A stretch of 64,000 bases of DNA from Bacteroidetes bacterium HGW-Bacteroidetes-5 (GCA_002842515.1 PHDC01000001.1:1240001-1304000), one strand, 5' to 3'. Positions 33,309-42,571 are shown, counted from the stretch's first letter. Made by a program: numbers and translations. Notes: generated by a model not told the origin, from the letters alone.

Positions 33309-34280
33309 CTACTTCACCTTCAAAATACTTTTTACCCTCTTTAAGATTCTCCCGGTAAAATTCAAAGATTTTATATCAATAAAAGAGGCAACTATTAACG
33401 AGAACTCTTTTGTTCTAAGATATCCGTAAGATTTGTGAGGGTTCTTTGTTCTGTTAATCTGATAATTATTATATACCAAATAATCCACCGGATAGACTCC
33501 GTTTGCGTTTTTGGCAAAATCGTCCGATAATTTATAATTTATAGCAATTGGATCTTTTATATCTGTAAGATTAAACCAACCATACTCAATTCCGGGTGGA
33601 GTAGAGATCTCATTTTTTACTTTGTTAAATCTTAACTGCTCTGCAGCAATCTTACTTATTATTACAGGCAATCCTAATGGAGATCCAATTGTAATTAATG
33701 TTTTAATTTTTATTTCGGGAATTACATAGCTCAAAACATCATATGCAATTATTGACCCCATTGAATGAGCGACAATGCAAATGTCATAACCTTTATATCT
33801 CCTGATTACCTGAGCTACCCTATCTCTTATTTTCTCTTTTATTGTAAATGAAGGAATCCCTCTTTCATAATTATCATCCTTATAGTAAAGCTCTAAATCT
33901 TTAAAATATCTATTTAACAGAATATCAGTTATAATACTATAATTCAGCGTTCTATCCTGATTTAGAAAAATTTTGTTTAACTGATCGGATACAAAGTCAT
34001 TAAACTTTTGTCTTAAAGGATGTGGGTCTTCATCTTCAAAATCCGAAGATTTTACATATGGTTCATCCATATAATATTGACTATTTACATCCCTTTCATA
34101 AACATCTAGGGGTTTGAGATACATTATATCTGCCCAGTAAATTAATTCAAACCTAGGTAATTTTTTATTTATTCCGTGTGCAGCAAACCCTTCCAGCATT
34201 GCATCACTCCACCATTTTTTCAGGAGATCTTCCGGAGGTTTGTTTCCTAAGCCGTGAATACCAATAATTACCTTTTTCAT
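33309..34280 (-). CDS. Alpha/beta-hydrolase (lipase-like)
   Basis: A 323-residue cytoplasmic protein of alpha/beta-hydrolase type. The oxyanion-side motif IIGIHGLGNKPPE is at the N-terminus and the nucleophile elbow is AHSMGS (G/A-x-S-x-G) at about residue 180, followed by TIGSPLGLP. A His near the C-terminus (NPHKSYG) is a candidate for the catalytic triad. There is no signal peptide. The start overlaps the stop of the DUF1801 gene in an ATGA, implying translational coupling, and the gene is last in a seven-gene minus-strand run. The substrate is unknown. Confidence 0.75.
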   Translation of the reverse strand: MKKVIIGIHGLGNKPPEDLLKKWWSDAMLEGFAAHGINKKLPRFELIYWADIMYLKPLDVYERDVNSQYYMDEPYVKSSDFEDEDPHPLRQKFNDFVSDQLNKIFLNQDRTLNYSIITDILLNRYFKDLELYYKDDNYERGIPSFTIKEKIRDRVAQVIRRYKGYDICIVAHSMGSIIAYDVLSYVIPEIKIKTLITIGSPLGLPVIISKIAAEQLRFNKVKNEISTPPGIEYGWFNLTDIKDPIAINYKLSDDFAKNANGVYPVDYLVYNNYQINRTKNPHKSYGYLRTKEFSLIVASFIDIKSLNFTGRILKRVKSILKVK

Positions 34281-34702
34281 ACTGAAATATATCTAGTCTG
34301 TAAAAACTTAATGGTCTCACCCATAATCGTTTTCAAAGCGTCAATATTAATATCAGATAATTTTTTTATATAGATGCAGGCTTTGCCCATCGTGAACTTA
34401 CCCAGATCTTTAAGCAGATATTCGTGCTCGGGATATCCGCTAAAGACATAAAGAGAAATAGCAGCCTTTCTTGGCGAGAACCCCACCAACGGCCAGTCAC
34501 CCTCCTGAGAGCTTCTCTCAGATTTGTAGTGGTAACTTCCGAAACCTATCATAGTTGCCCCCCACATCTTAGGTTCAAACCCAGTGAATTCGCTCATCAG
34601 TTTAAGCAATTCAAAACTGTCCCTGCGCTTTTGTTCGGTGTCGGCAAACGAATTTATGAAATCCGTAACACTTGCCGATGTCTGTTGCGTTTTAATAGCC
34701 AT
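34277..34702 (-). CDS. DUF1801 domain protein
   Basis: A 141-residue cytoplasmic protein of the DUF1801 (YdhG-like) family: SVTDFINSFADTEQKRRDSF, the MWGATMIGFGSYHYKS core and the final HEYLLKDLGKFTMGKACIYIKKL are all recognisable. The start ATG at 34702 (MAIKTQQTS) agrees with the usual beginning of the family; an ATG at 34735 is also in frame and forms a TAATG overlap with the stop of the serine hydrolase gene, so it cannot be excluded. The family has a fold related to frataxin-like small proteins and no agreed function. Confidence 0.82.
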   Translation of the reverse strand: MAIKTQQTSASVTDFINSFADTEQKRRDSFELLKLMSEFTGFEPKMWGATMIGFGSYHYKSERSSQEGDWPLVGFSPRKAAISLYVFSGYPEHEYLLKDLGKFTMGKACIYIKKLSDINIDALKTIMGETIKFLQTRYISV

Positions 34703-34734
34703 ATAGTTGAAATTTAGATTCTCAATAAAGCGCA

Positions 34735-36057
34735 TTAATTCTCTTTTGTAAACAGAAATTGTCCCCCTCCCTGTTTTAGCACCATCTTCTTTTCGTCCGG
34801 GCTGAACTCCATAACCAACCCTGCCTGTTCAAATTTAAAAACATCTTTCCCGGTCGGCTCCAGCGGGAATGCCGGCTGACCGGTTGCCTGAGCCATCAAA
34901 GAGAGATTTGTCTTTGAAACTGTTATCTTCAAAGGGATCTGGGCAGATGAATATATACCGGTGTATCTGTCAAGCTCTTCTGATGTTAAATTGATGTTTT
35001 TAAATTCTGGTATTTCATATGGTTTGTTAAATATGGCACTTAATACAGCTATTGAAACGAGGTTATTGTTAAAATTGGTACCATTTGAAGTGAGTGCATA
35101 TGAGATGTTGCCATCCGGGAAATATGAGAATACCGATGAGAATCCATCTATTCCTCCGGTATGCCCGTAGCCTGACATATTAAAGAAAGGCATTTTAACC
35201 AGCCCGATTCCAAAGTTCCCGATTACAGTTTTCATCTTCTCCAGACTCTCCGGTTTAAGTAGTTTTCCACCAAAAAGAGCATCACTGAATTTAACAAGAT
35301 CGGAAGGTGTAGATACTATTCCACCGGCTCCCAGAGGGATAGAGATGTCCGTTTCCGGCATCTTCTCCCACTTCCCTGTGAACCTGTAGGAGAGACATTC
35401 GTTATTTGAACTGTTTATTTTAGCTCCCAGATAGGTGTTTTTAAGATCTAATGGCTTGGTTATATATTTAGTGAGAATCTCTGAATAGGATTTTTTGAAT
35501 GCTTTTTCCAGAATGAATGTCAACAGAACAAAATTAGAATTGCTGTATTCTGCTTTAGTATCAGGTTCAAAATCACTTCCGGCATTCGTAATGATCTCAA
35601 CCATCTCCTTCTCTGTTTTGGCAATAGTATTCCAGGTGAGATACTCCTTGTCATTTGTGAAGTTGTGTATCCCGCTCCTGTGGTAAAGCAGATGGCCTAT
35701 TTTTATTTTGCTGCTGTTTTTTATCGTCGGAAAAAATTTGTCGATAGTCTGTTCCAAATCAATCCTCCTCTCCTCTACTCCCTTCATTACTAAAACAGAT
35801 GTAAAGGTCTTTGAGATAGATCCAATTCTGAATTTTGAATCCACTTTGGCTTTCATCTGGTTCTCAACATCGGCAAAACCGACAACCCTTGAGTATATAA
35901 TCTCTCCATTTTTTGAAAGGGCTACACTCCCCATAAATTTGTTGTTTGCCTGAAGCACATCAAAAAACTTCTCAAGTTTGGCCTTATCAAACTCCTGAGA
36001 AAAAGCTGTCTGGCCAAATAATCCAAAGATTAACGCCAGTAGAAATACTTTCTTCAT
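34735..36057 (-). CDS. Exported serine hydrolase of the class C beta-lactamase family
   Basis: A 440-residue protein with a signal peptide (1-20, cleavage AFS|Q). The serine-penicilloyl motifs are present: SxxK as SISK (about 78-81), YSN as YSNSN, and HTG in GHTGGIDGFSS. A C-terminal lipocalin-like part (about 345-440) follows, as in many PBP4*/esterase relatives. These proteins act as peptidases or esterases in the periplasm, rarely as true beta-lactamases. It is 28 bases downstream of the methyltransferase-like gene and overlaps or abuts the DUF1801 gene. Confidence 0.88.
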   Translation of the reverse strand: MKKVFLLALIFGLFGQTAFSQEFDKAKLEKFFDVLQANNKFMGSVALSKNGEIIYSRVVGFADVENQMKAKVDSKFRIGSISKTFTSVLVMKGVEERRIDLEQTIDKFFPTIKNSSKIKIGHLLYHRSGIHNFTNDKEYLTWNTIAKTEKEMVEIITNAGSDFEPDTKAEYSNSNFVLLTFILEKAFKKSYSEILTKYITKPLDLKNTYLGAKINSSNNECLSYRFTGKWEKMPETDISIPLGAGGIVSTPSDLVKFSDALFGGKLLKPESLEKMKTVIGNFGIGLVKMPFFNMSGYGHTGGIDGFSSVFSYFPDGNISYALTSNGTNFNNNLVSIAVLSAIFNKPYEIPEFKNINLTSEELDRYTGIYSSAQIPLKITVSKTNLSLMAQATGQPAFPLEPTGKDVFKFEQAGLVMEFSPDEKKMVLKQGGGQFLFTKEN

Positions 36058-36085
36058 ATAAAATGTTTAAAAAAAATAGGTTCTC

Positions 36086-36541
36086 TTAAATCCAGGGCAA
36101 AATTACCTTTTTAGTATATTTATCCCAATCATTTCCGAAGATTTTTGAAAGAATCTGCTCCTCATTCGGAGCATAAATCCTTGTTGCTACATAGACTACT
36201 AACCCTAAAATTATTCCCAGCCAGCTGTTCAAAAGAGATCCGACCCAGGGAATTACCAATATTGCAAAGCCAAGGTAAAGAGGGTGTTTTACAATTGCAT
36301 ACGGGCCTGTCGTGATTAATTCCTTACGTGGCACCTTAATTAAGATAAGGAGTACTGTCCACACCCAGTTTATCATACCTAAAAGTAAAAATGATATTGA
36401 TATCCAAAATAAAGGATTAGAGTAACCGTCTATCCAAAAAAATTGAGGATAGAGATAGTTGATTGCAATACCAATTACAAAAAAAGGCAGGGAGAAAACA
36501 CCAATTTTTCTCCCGCTGCCCATTAATACTTCTAAATTCAT
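36086..36541 (-). CDS. Isoprenylcysteine/phospholipid methyltransferase-like membrane protein
   Basis: A 151-residue membrane protein with four or so hydrophobic helices. The C-terminal half has the ICMT/PEMT signature: TGPYAIVKHPLYLGF followed by a helix, then PNEEQILSKIFGNDWDKYTKKV, where the paired acidic residues and His bind S-adenosylmethionine. It probably methylates a lipid or other membrane-embedded acceptor. It lies 5 bases after the 125-residue protein gene and before the serine hydrolase. Confidence 0.8.
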   Translation of the reverse strand: MNLEVLMGSGRKIGVFSLPFFVIGIAINYLYPQFFWIDGYSNPLFWISISFLLLGMINWVWTVLLILIKVPRKELITTGPYAIVKHPLYLGFAILVIPWVGSLLNSWLGIILGLVVYVATRIYAPNEEQILSKIFGNDWDKYTKKVILPWI

Positions 36542-36546
36542 AGCTG

Positions 36547-36924
36547 TTATTTATAAATGATTTCTACAAAAAGCTTTGTATTAACGGGATTGAGTTTAAC
36601 CTCCCATTTGGTATCATCTCTTTCCCCCCGCTTAACAAAGAGTGAATCCTCCGCTGTAAGTCCGTTTCTTTCAATATAATGACTAATATCAACCTTATTG
36701 GTATCCAGTGTAAACTCACATTTTTTGATTTTACCATCACTCTCACACTCACTCTCCTTAACGTCTGGAATATCAACTCCGGTTCTCAGCTCAATGTTAT
36801 CAATGTTAAACCTATCACAATCTGTCCGGTTATAGATATGTTTTATCAATAAGCGGGTTCCTCCCATAAAGAGCAACACAATAAGGGCAAGAGCGCCCAG
36901 CAGGAATAAGATTTTTTTAGTCAT
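36547..36924 (-). CDS. Unknown membrane-anchored small protein
   Basis: A 125-residue protein with one N-terminal transmembrane helix (about 5-25) and a soluble remainder expected in the periplasm, with four cysteines, two of them in ESECESDGKIKKCEF. I do not recognise a family. It lies between the rsgA gene (17 bases upstream) and the methyltransferase-like gene (5 bases downstream), so it is certainly translated in the same unit if real. The closely packed context and the good membrane segment support it. Confidence 0.65.
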   Translation of the reverse strand: MTKKILFLLGALALIVLLFMGGTRLLIKHIYNRTDCDRFNIDNIELRTGVDIPDVKESECESDGKIKKCEFTLDTNKVDISHYIERNGLTAEDSLFVKRGERDDTKWEVKLNPVNTKLFVEIIYK

Positions 36925-36941
36925 TTTTATTTAATGTTTAT

Positions 36942-38009
36942 TTAGCCTCTCCCTTTAATGTCCTTGTCTTTATAATCTTTCAAAATCTTCCCGAAAATCT
37001 TCTCCTTTCTCCGTTTTTCCGATTCTGAGGTTTCAAAAAAATCTCTCTCCCTCTGCATTTTGAGATAATTTTCGTAGGAGGCTCTGTCTACATCCCCATT
37101 TTCGACAGCCTCTGTTACAGCACAACCTTTCTCAGTGGTATGAGTACAATCTTTAAACCGGCATTTATTTGAAAGTTCTCCGATAAAATCGAAAGTGGCC
37201 TCCAGACCTCTCCCGGAATCTACAATCCCAACCTCCCTCATACCCGGATTATCGATGAGGATTCCCCCGTTTTCAAGTACAATCAGCTCCCTGTGGCTGG
37301 TAACGTGCCTACCCTTACTTGTGCTCTCACTTATAGAGCCGGTCTTCATTACCTCCCTGCCCGATATGTTATTCAGGAGAGTAGATTTCCCGACGCCGGA
37401 AGAGCCCAGTAGACAAAAACTCTTGCCAATTTCGAAGATCTTCTTCAAATTATCATAACCGGAGCGGGACTCATTGCTTATTGCATATACCGGAACATTT
37501 TTAATTCGGCTGTTTATCTGTTTTACAATCTCTTCTACAGAATCTTCCTGTAGCAGATCTGTTTTTGTTAAAACAATTATCGGGAGAACCTTTGATGAGT
37601 GGCAGATTGTAAGATACCTCTCAAGTCTGTTTATATTGAAATCCCGGTCACACGCCTGAACCAGAAGAGCATAATCAATATTTGCCGCTATTATCTGAAC
37701 ATCGCCAAATTGCCCCACTGCTTGCCTGGAAATGGCAGAGAACCTTGGAATAATTTTATGAATTATTGCAAGATCACTACCATAAACAGTCAAAGCGACC
37801 CAATCACCAACAGCCGGAAAATCTAAGCGACTCTCTGCCGTAAATCGTAAATTACCGGTAATCTCGGCCTCAAACTCCCCCCTCTCCGTTTTAACAATAT
37901 ACCTCTCTTTGTGTTCCGAAATAACCCGCCCAATCTCAAAATCTCTGAGATTGTTCTCAATCACAAGATCTTCTACTCTGCTATTGTATCCAAGTTGTTC
38001 AAGTTTCAT
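36942..38009 (-). CDS. rsgA: Ribosome small-subunit GTPase RsgA
   Basis: A 355-residue circularly permuted GTPase. An N-terminal OB fold is followed by the G4 motif LTKTDLL, then G1 GSSGVGKSTLLN, and G3 DNPGMRE, the permuted order that defines RsgA/YjeQ. The C-terminal zinc site CRFKDCTHTTEKGC is present. It helps the late maturation of the 30S subunit. It is the second gene of a minus-strand run, 56 bases after osmC and 17 bases before a small membrane protein. Confidence 0.97.
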   Translation of the reverse strand: MKLEQLGYNSRVEDLVIENNLRDFEIGRVISEHKERYIVKTERGEFEAEITGNLRFTAESRLDFPAVGDWVALTVYGSDLAIIHKIIPRFSAISRQAVGQFGDVQIIAANIDYALLVQACDRDFNINRLERYLTICHSSKVLPIIVLTKTDLLQEDSVEEIVKQINSRIKNVPVYAISNESRSGYDNLKKIFEIGKSFCLLGSSGVGKSTLLNNISGREVMKTGSISESTSKGRHVTSHRELIVLENGGILIDNPGMREVGIVDSGRGLEATFDFIGELSNKCRFKDCTHTTEKGCAVTEAVENGDVDRASYENYLKMQRERDFFETSESEKRRKEKIFGKILKDYKDKDIKGRG

Positions 38010-38065
38010 AACCTTTCAGTTATGCAAATATTAATAAAAATGAACTACATAACAAGCAGTTTGAG

Positions 38066-38506
38066 TTATTTTTTCTTTACCTCAATCTTTACCGGAGTGG
38101 GATTTTGAAGGTTATCACTAACCGGGCATCTGTTTTCGATTGCCTCAGCCCATTTAGCCAAAGTTTCAGGATTGGCGTCACAGTCCGGTTTGATGCGAAC
38201 TACAATCTGCTTGTAACCGGCACGCTCTTCATAGCTAAGCCCGAAAAGGCGTGCTGGATTAAGATCTCCGCTGATATCTATTTCAACACCCCTCAATTCG
38301 AAGTTCATCTCTTTAGCTATTACGTGAGCCATAACATTGATACAACCTGCGAAAGCTGCAAGTACATACTCTACCGGATTTGCGCCCGTATCTGTTCCGC
38401 CCAAATCTGCAGGCTCGTCAACAACTATTTCAAACTGTCTGGCTTTTACTATAGTCTTTGCCGGATTTTCGCTATGTGCTTTTACTCTGAATTTTAAATC
38501 TGCCAT
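38066..38506 (-). CDS. OsmC/Ohr-family protein
   Basis: A 146-residue protein of the OsmC family: the first part includes GTDTGANPVEYVLAAFAGCINV, where the Cys is one of the pair used for peroxide reduction, and the second Cys lies in the RCPVSDNL motif. OsmC-like proteins reduce organic hydroperoxides. Length is normal. It is divergent from the Crp/Fnr gene at 38639 (132-base gap). The minus-strand box TACTTTTG at 38554-38547, a perfect -7 match, probably marks its promoter. Confidence 0.9.
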   Translation of the reverse strand: MADLKFRVKAHSENPAKTIVKARQFEIVVDEPADLGGTDTGANPVEYVLAAFAGCINVMAHVIAKEMNFELRGVEIDISGDLNPARLFGLSYEERAGYKQIVVRIKPDCDANPETLAKWAEAIENRCPVSDNLQNPTPVKIEVKKK

Positions 38507-38546
38507 AATAAATAAAAATTAATAATTAAATAGTTTTAAATCTTAA

Positions 38547-38554
38547 CAAAAGTA
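38547..38554 (-). promoter_or_regulatory. Candidate -7 promoter element of osmC
   Basis: TACTTTTG on the minus strand fits the Bacteroidota -7 consensus TAnnTTTG exactly and lies about 40 bases before the OsmC start. No clear TTG is found 19-21 bases upstream, so the call is tentative. Confidence 0.35.
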
Positions 38555-38638
38555 TGGCAGATAATTTGATGAATAAGCAGAGATGGAGAGCAATTTTTAA
38601 CTTAAAAAGATGTAAAATTGCATTATTAAGGAGTTTTT

Positions 38639-39313
38639 ATGGGAAATAGCGCGTTTACGGGAAAAAGCAATTACAGTTGGATGGAGCATCTAACTGAAAA
38701 AGAAAGAGAAAGGGTGATGAGTGAGTCTACCCTGCTCACCTATGAAAAGGGGGAGGCAATCATTAAACAGGGAACGCTTGCATCTCAAATTCTATTTGTA
38801 GAAGATGGTATTGCTAAGCTAAATTTTGACTCTGGTGAGAGGGATGCAACTTTCAGTTTTGCCACAAACGGAGATTTTGTTGGACTTATGTGCTCATTTG
38901 TCAAGAAAAAACTGGAGTTCTCGGCATATGCCATAACCCGTACAACTGTAAGAATGATAGACCGTGAGGTTTTTGAATATCTAATCGGGAACAATGGCAA
39001 GTTTGCTGTTTATATTGTCAAGCATATGTCAGAACTTACCAACAGTGTTGTACATACTCTTATTACGCTCAGTCACAAAAATGTAAACGGAGCCGTAGCC
39101 ACACTTTTGCTTACCTTGTCAAGATTATACCAGTCTAATAATTTGCAGATTCCATTCTCCAGGGATGAGATGGCAGATGCTCTGGGATATTCCAAAGAGA
39201 GCATTATCAATACGCTATCTGCCTTTCACAAAGATAAAATCATCTCTCTCTCCGGTAGACAATTGGAGATAATTAATCTCTCTGCTTTAGATTTGATTGC
39301 GGAGAAGGGGTGA
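38639..39313 (+). CDS. Crp/Fnr-family transcription regulator
   Basis: A 224-residue protein: cyclic-nucleotide-binding fold (about 20-135, EKGEAIIKQGTLASQILFV), a dimer helix, and a winged helix-turn-helix (about 165-220, FSRDEMADALGYSKESIINTLSAF). It has no cysteine cluster of the Fnr type, so an iron-sulphur sensor is unlikely. It is divergent from the OsmC gene and convergent with the PAS-kinase gene (9 bases between ends). In Bacteroidota such regulators often respond to redox or nitrosative signals; the link with OsmC is positional only. Confidence 0.92.
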   Translation: MGNSAFTGKSNYSWMEHLTEKERERVMSESTLLTYEKGEAIIKQGTLASQILFVEDGIAKLNFDSGERDATFSFATNGDFVGLMCSFVKKKLEFSAYAITRTTVRMIDREVFEYLIGNNGKFAVYIVKHMSELTNSVVHTLITLSHKNVNGAVATLLLTLSRLYQSNNLQIPFSRDEMADALGYSKESIINTLSAFHKDKIISLSGRQLEIINLSALDLIAEKG

Positions 39314-39322
39314 TTGCTATGT

Positions 39323-40507
39323 TTACAATTCAATATTGTAGCTATTCTTTTTACTTAACGGCAGAGAGAAACTAAAGGTAGATCCTATTCCGACTTCACT
39401 TTTAGCCCAAATTTTTCCGCTGTTTTTATCAATAAACTCTTTGCATAGAATCAAACCCAATCCTGTCCCATACTCTTCTTGCGTTCCTTTAGTTGAGTGA
39501 CCTTCATCTGTTATAAATAATTTGTCTAATTTCGCTTTTGGAATTCCTACTCCCGAGTCTGATATAGAAATGATTATCTCACTATTGTTGAGAGTCGATA
39601 TGATGGTAATCTTTCCATTAGCTTGTGTAAATTTTATTGCATTAGAAATCAAATTCCTTAGTACTGTGCTAATCATTGCTTTGTCTGCGTTAACTTTAAT
39701 TCCAGACAAAAACATATTAGTTATGGTTATAAATTTTTGTTCTGCACTACTTTTCATTAAGAGTATTACCTCATTGACAATTGGGTCTATTTCGAAATAT
39801 TCCGGGTTGAATTTTATTCTGCCAGATTGAGATAGAGCCCACGTCATAAGGTTCATTATCAAATCCACTGCTCTGTTGGATGATTGCCAAATTATGTTAG
39901 TTAGTTCTCCAATTTGTTCATATTTTTTCTCATTGACCATTTCTCTGATTTGTTCGCTAAAGCCCAAAATGGAACAGAATGGGGTTTTTAAATCGTGGGC
40001 AATAATGGAGAAAAACTTATCTTTTGCCGCATTTAACTCAATAAGTTTAATTTCATTAGCTTTAATTTGAGTTATGTCGTAACACGAACCAATATATCCT
40101 AAAAATGTATTATCTAAATCGTAAAATGGTCGTCCGAAATCTCTTATCCAACAATAATCGCCAAATTTATTTTTCATCCGATACTCCATTAAAAACGGCT
40201 CTCTTTTATCGAATGCAGTTACATACGTCTTTAAACAAAAATCAAAATCATCCGGATGAACTCCTTCTGTCCATCCATTTCCAAACTCTTGTTCCATTGT
40301 TCTGCCCGTAAAATCAAGCCATGTTTTATTAAAATAGTCACACAATTTATCTAACCTCGAACGCCAAATCAAAGCCGGAAATTCTTCAAATATTTTTAAA
40401 TACAGCTCTTTGGCTTTTGTTATCTCAAGTTGTTGCTCTCTAAGAAAAGAGTTCTCTCTTTCAACCTCCTTTACTCTATTAGATAAGAAAATAGTTTCTG
40501 TTTCCAT
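39323..40507 (-). CDS. Soluble PAS-domain histidine kinase
   Basis: A 394-residue cytoplasmic kinase: N-terminal coiled coil (about 1-35), a PAS domain with PAC (about 35-150; ALIWRSRLDKLCDYFN, WTEGVHPDDF), HisKA with His171 in FSIIAHDLKTPFCS, and HATPase (about 280-385; DSGVGIPKAKL, GTGLGLILC). It has no receiver and no membrane helix. It follows, after 9 bases, the kinase with the long 14-residue repeat, and the two may act together. No response regulator is adjacent. Confidence 0.93.
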   Translation of the reverse strand: METETIFLSNRVKEVERENSFLREQQLEITKAKELYLKIFEEFPALIWRSRLDKLCDYFNKTWLDFTGRTMEQEFGNGWTEGVHPDDFDFCLKTYVTAFDKREPFLMEYRMKNKFGDYCWIRDFGRPFYDLDNTFLGYIGSCYDITQIKANEIKLIELNAAKDKFFSIIAHDLKTPFCSILGFSEQIREMVNEKKYEQIGELTNIIWQSSNRAVDLIMNLMTWALSQSGRIKFNPEYFEIDPIVNEVILLMKSSAEQKFITITNMFLSGIKVNADKAMISTVLRNLISNAIKFTQANGKITIISTLNNSEIIISISDSGVGIPKAKLDKLFITDEGHSTKGTQEEYGTGLGLILCKEFIDKNSGKIWAKSEVGIGSTFSFSLPLSKKNSYNIEL

Positions 40508-40516
40508 CTTTTGTGC

Positions 40517-42571
40517 TTATTCTGTAATGTTCTCATTTATTGACGATACTTCGTCTTCAATTATGTGTTTCAATTTAGAACCTATATTATATGGGATAGT
40601 AAAGTAGAAAATACTTCCTTTCCCTTTTTTGCTCTCTACCCAAATTCTACCTCCTAGGACAGCAACATAAGCTCTCGAAATTGCTAATCCCAACCCGGCA
40701 CCGTATCGTGCCATTTTATCTGTAATATCTACCTGAATAAAGCGCTCAAAAATAGCTTCCTGCATATCATTCGGAACTCCGATTCCAGTATCTTTTACGT
40801 AAAATTCAAGGTTAAAAAAGTTGCTTGTTTTATTATTGTTCTTTAAAATATACCCAAATTCAACTGAGCCTATATCGGTATATTTTATGGCATTTTTCAC
40901 AAGATTTGAGAGAATACTGATAAATTTTTCTTTATCTGTATTAACAATAGATTCATTATCCGGCAAACCATTTTTAAAAGTAATGGTTAACTTTTTCCTG
41001 GCAGCATCAAGTTTGAGAAGGTTATAAACATATTCCGTTTGTTCATTAATATTCGTTTCGGAAAAATTGGTCTCCATAATTCCGGATTCTATTTTTGATA
41101 CACACACAATGTCATCAATAATATTGAGCATCCGGGCTCCGCTCTTCTCAATAATGTGTATGTACTCTTGCTGCTCTTCTCCGGATAACTTTGGCTCCTT
41201 GAGCAGACTTGCAAAGCCCAGGATGCCATTCATAGGTGTGCGAATTTCGTGACTCATATTGGCAAGGAAAGCAGATTTTAGCCTAGCGCTCTCTACGGCT
41301 TTTTCTTTGGCAATTATTAATTCAACATTAGTCTCTCCTAGTGTTTTATTAATGGATTCAACTTCTTCAAATTTTTTTCTCAATTCAATCTCTGCAACTT
41401 TAATTTTTTGAATATCTGTGGTAAAAGACATAAACATATTGTTCTCCGGTAATTTAACCGCTTCCAAAATTACATAGATGGTAGATTTATCCTTCCGGAG
41501 TAATTTTGTCTCAACTTTAAGATAACCCAATTTACACAATTGATCAAATCCCTGCAACCCTTTTTCAATTTCATCTGCAGGCAGCAAATCAATAATACTC
41601 ATAGATAGAAGCTCTTCGCGAGTATAACCGACTATCTCATATGCAGCCGGGTTACAATCATAATATTTCCCTGTTTTGTCTACAACAAATACCCCAACAG
41701 GTGAGTGCTCAATGTATGAATGAAATTTCTCTTTGCTCTCCTTCAAGTTCTGATCTGACTCTTTACGCTTATCAATTTGATGAAGCAGTTCTTTATTTAG
41801 AGTGATTAGCTCTGATGCCAGCTTTGCTTTTACCTTTGCCAAGTTGAGCTCTTTATTTGCTATAACTAACTCTGCTGCTCGTTTTGCTTTTACTACATTA
41901 GCTATTACCAAATCTGCTGCTCGCTTTGCCCTGACAACACTGGCTACGATTAGCTCTGCTGCTCGTTTTGCTTTTTGAGCGTTTTGATAAACAGCTTCTT
42001 TGTCGGATATAACAAATTCAGCTGCTCCTTTCACCTTCTCTATGTTGGAAATTATTAGTTCCGAAGACCTTTTTGCATCCTTAATGCTGGCAATTAACAA
42101 CATCGCTTCACGCTTTGCTTGCTCTGCCTCTGCAATAAATAGCTCCGATGTCGGTTTTTTGTTCAAAATTATTAGCGCTGCAGCACGTTTTGCGTTCTCT
42201 ACATTGGCAATTAATAACTCTGCTACTTGTTTAGTAATCTTTACATTAGCGATGACTATCGCTGCTGCTTGTTCTTTGTTGGTTGAAATTGTTCCATTTG
42301 CCTTTTTTGCCTTCTCTGCATTAGAGATAATTAATCCTGCGTGACGTTTTACTCTCTCTGCATTGGCTATTACCGATTCTGCCTGAAACTTTGCTTTTTC
42401 GGCTTTAGCAATAATCAACATTGCTGCGTGCTCAGTTTTCTCTTCGTTCGCGATTATTAATTCATACTTGCGTTCTGCTTTCTCTGCCTTGGCAATAATT
42501 AAATCGTCAGCACGTTTTGCTCTCTCTTTCTTTACTATGATGGAAAACTCCGAATTTGCTCTTTTATTCAT
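40517..42571 (-). CDS. Histidine kinase with a long 14-residue-repeat coiled coil (PAS-HisKA-HATPase)
   Basis: A 684-residue cytoplasmic kinase. Residues about 14-259 are about 17 copies of a 14-residue unit of the type KRAAELIIANxEKA, predicted to form a very long coiled coil. Then come a PAS domain (about 279-397, GVFVVDKTGKYYDCNPAAYE), HisKA with His441 in MSHEIRTPMNG, and a HATPase with DTGIGVP and GAGLGLAI. No receiver is attached and there are no membrane helices. The start is ATG at 42571 (MNKRANSEF); an in-frame TTG extends to 42610. It lies 126 bases downstream of corA and 9 bases upstream of another PAS kinase gene. Confidence 0.9.
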   Translation of the reverse strand: MNKRANSEFSIIVKKERAKRADDLIIAKAEKAERKYELIIANEEKTEHAAMLIIAKAEKAKFQAESVIANAERVKRHAGLIISNAEKAKKANGTISTNKEQAAAIVIANVKITKQVAELLIANVENAKRAAALIILNKKPTSELFIAEAEQAKREAMLLIASIKDAKRSSELIISNIEKVKGAAEFVISDKEAVYQNAQKAKRAAELIVASVVRAKRAADLVIANVVKAKRAAELVIANKELNLAKVKAKLASELITLNKELLHQIDKRKESDQNLKESKEKFHSYIEHSPVGVFVVDKTGKYYDCNPAAYEIVGYTREELLSMSIIDLLPADEIEKGLQGFDQLCKLGYLKVETKLLRKDKSTIYVILEAVKLPENNMFMSFTTDIQKIKVAEIELRKKFEEVESINKTLGETNVELIIAKEKAVESARLKSAFLANMSHEIRTPMNGILGFASLLKEPKLSGEEQQEYIHIIEKSGARMLNIIDDIVCVSKIESGIMETNFSETNINEQTEYVYNLLKLDAARKKLTITFKNGLPDNESIVNTDKEKFISILSNLVKNAIKYTDIGSVEFGYILKNNNKTSNFFNLEFYVKDTGIGVPNDMQEAIFERFIQVDITDKMARYGAGLGLAISRAYVAVLGGRIWVESKKGKGSIFYFTIPYNIGSKLKHIIEDEVSSINENITE
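41795..42532 (-). repeat. About 17 tandem 42-bp coding repeats
   Basis: In-frame repeats encoding the 14-residue unit (consensus KRAAELIIANxEKA). Two copies are shortened to 11 residues, and one is extended by 7 residues. Copies near 41840-42000 are nearly identical at the amino-acid level; those at the N-terminal end have diverged. Every length found (11, 14, 21) keeps a coiled-coil register. Confidence 0.85.

Noticed and set aside
34735-36057. True class C beta-lactamase (antibiotic resistance)
   Set aside because: The motifs fit the wider serine-hydrolase family, there is a C-terminal extra domain, and no AmpC-specific features could be confirmed by eye.
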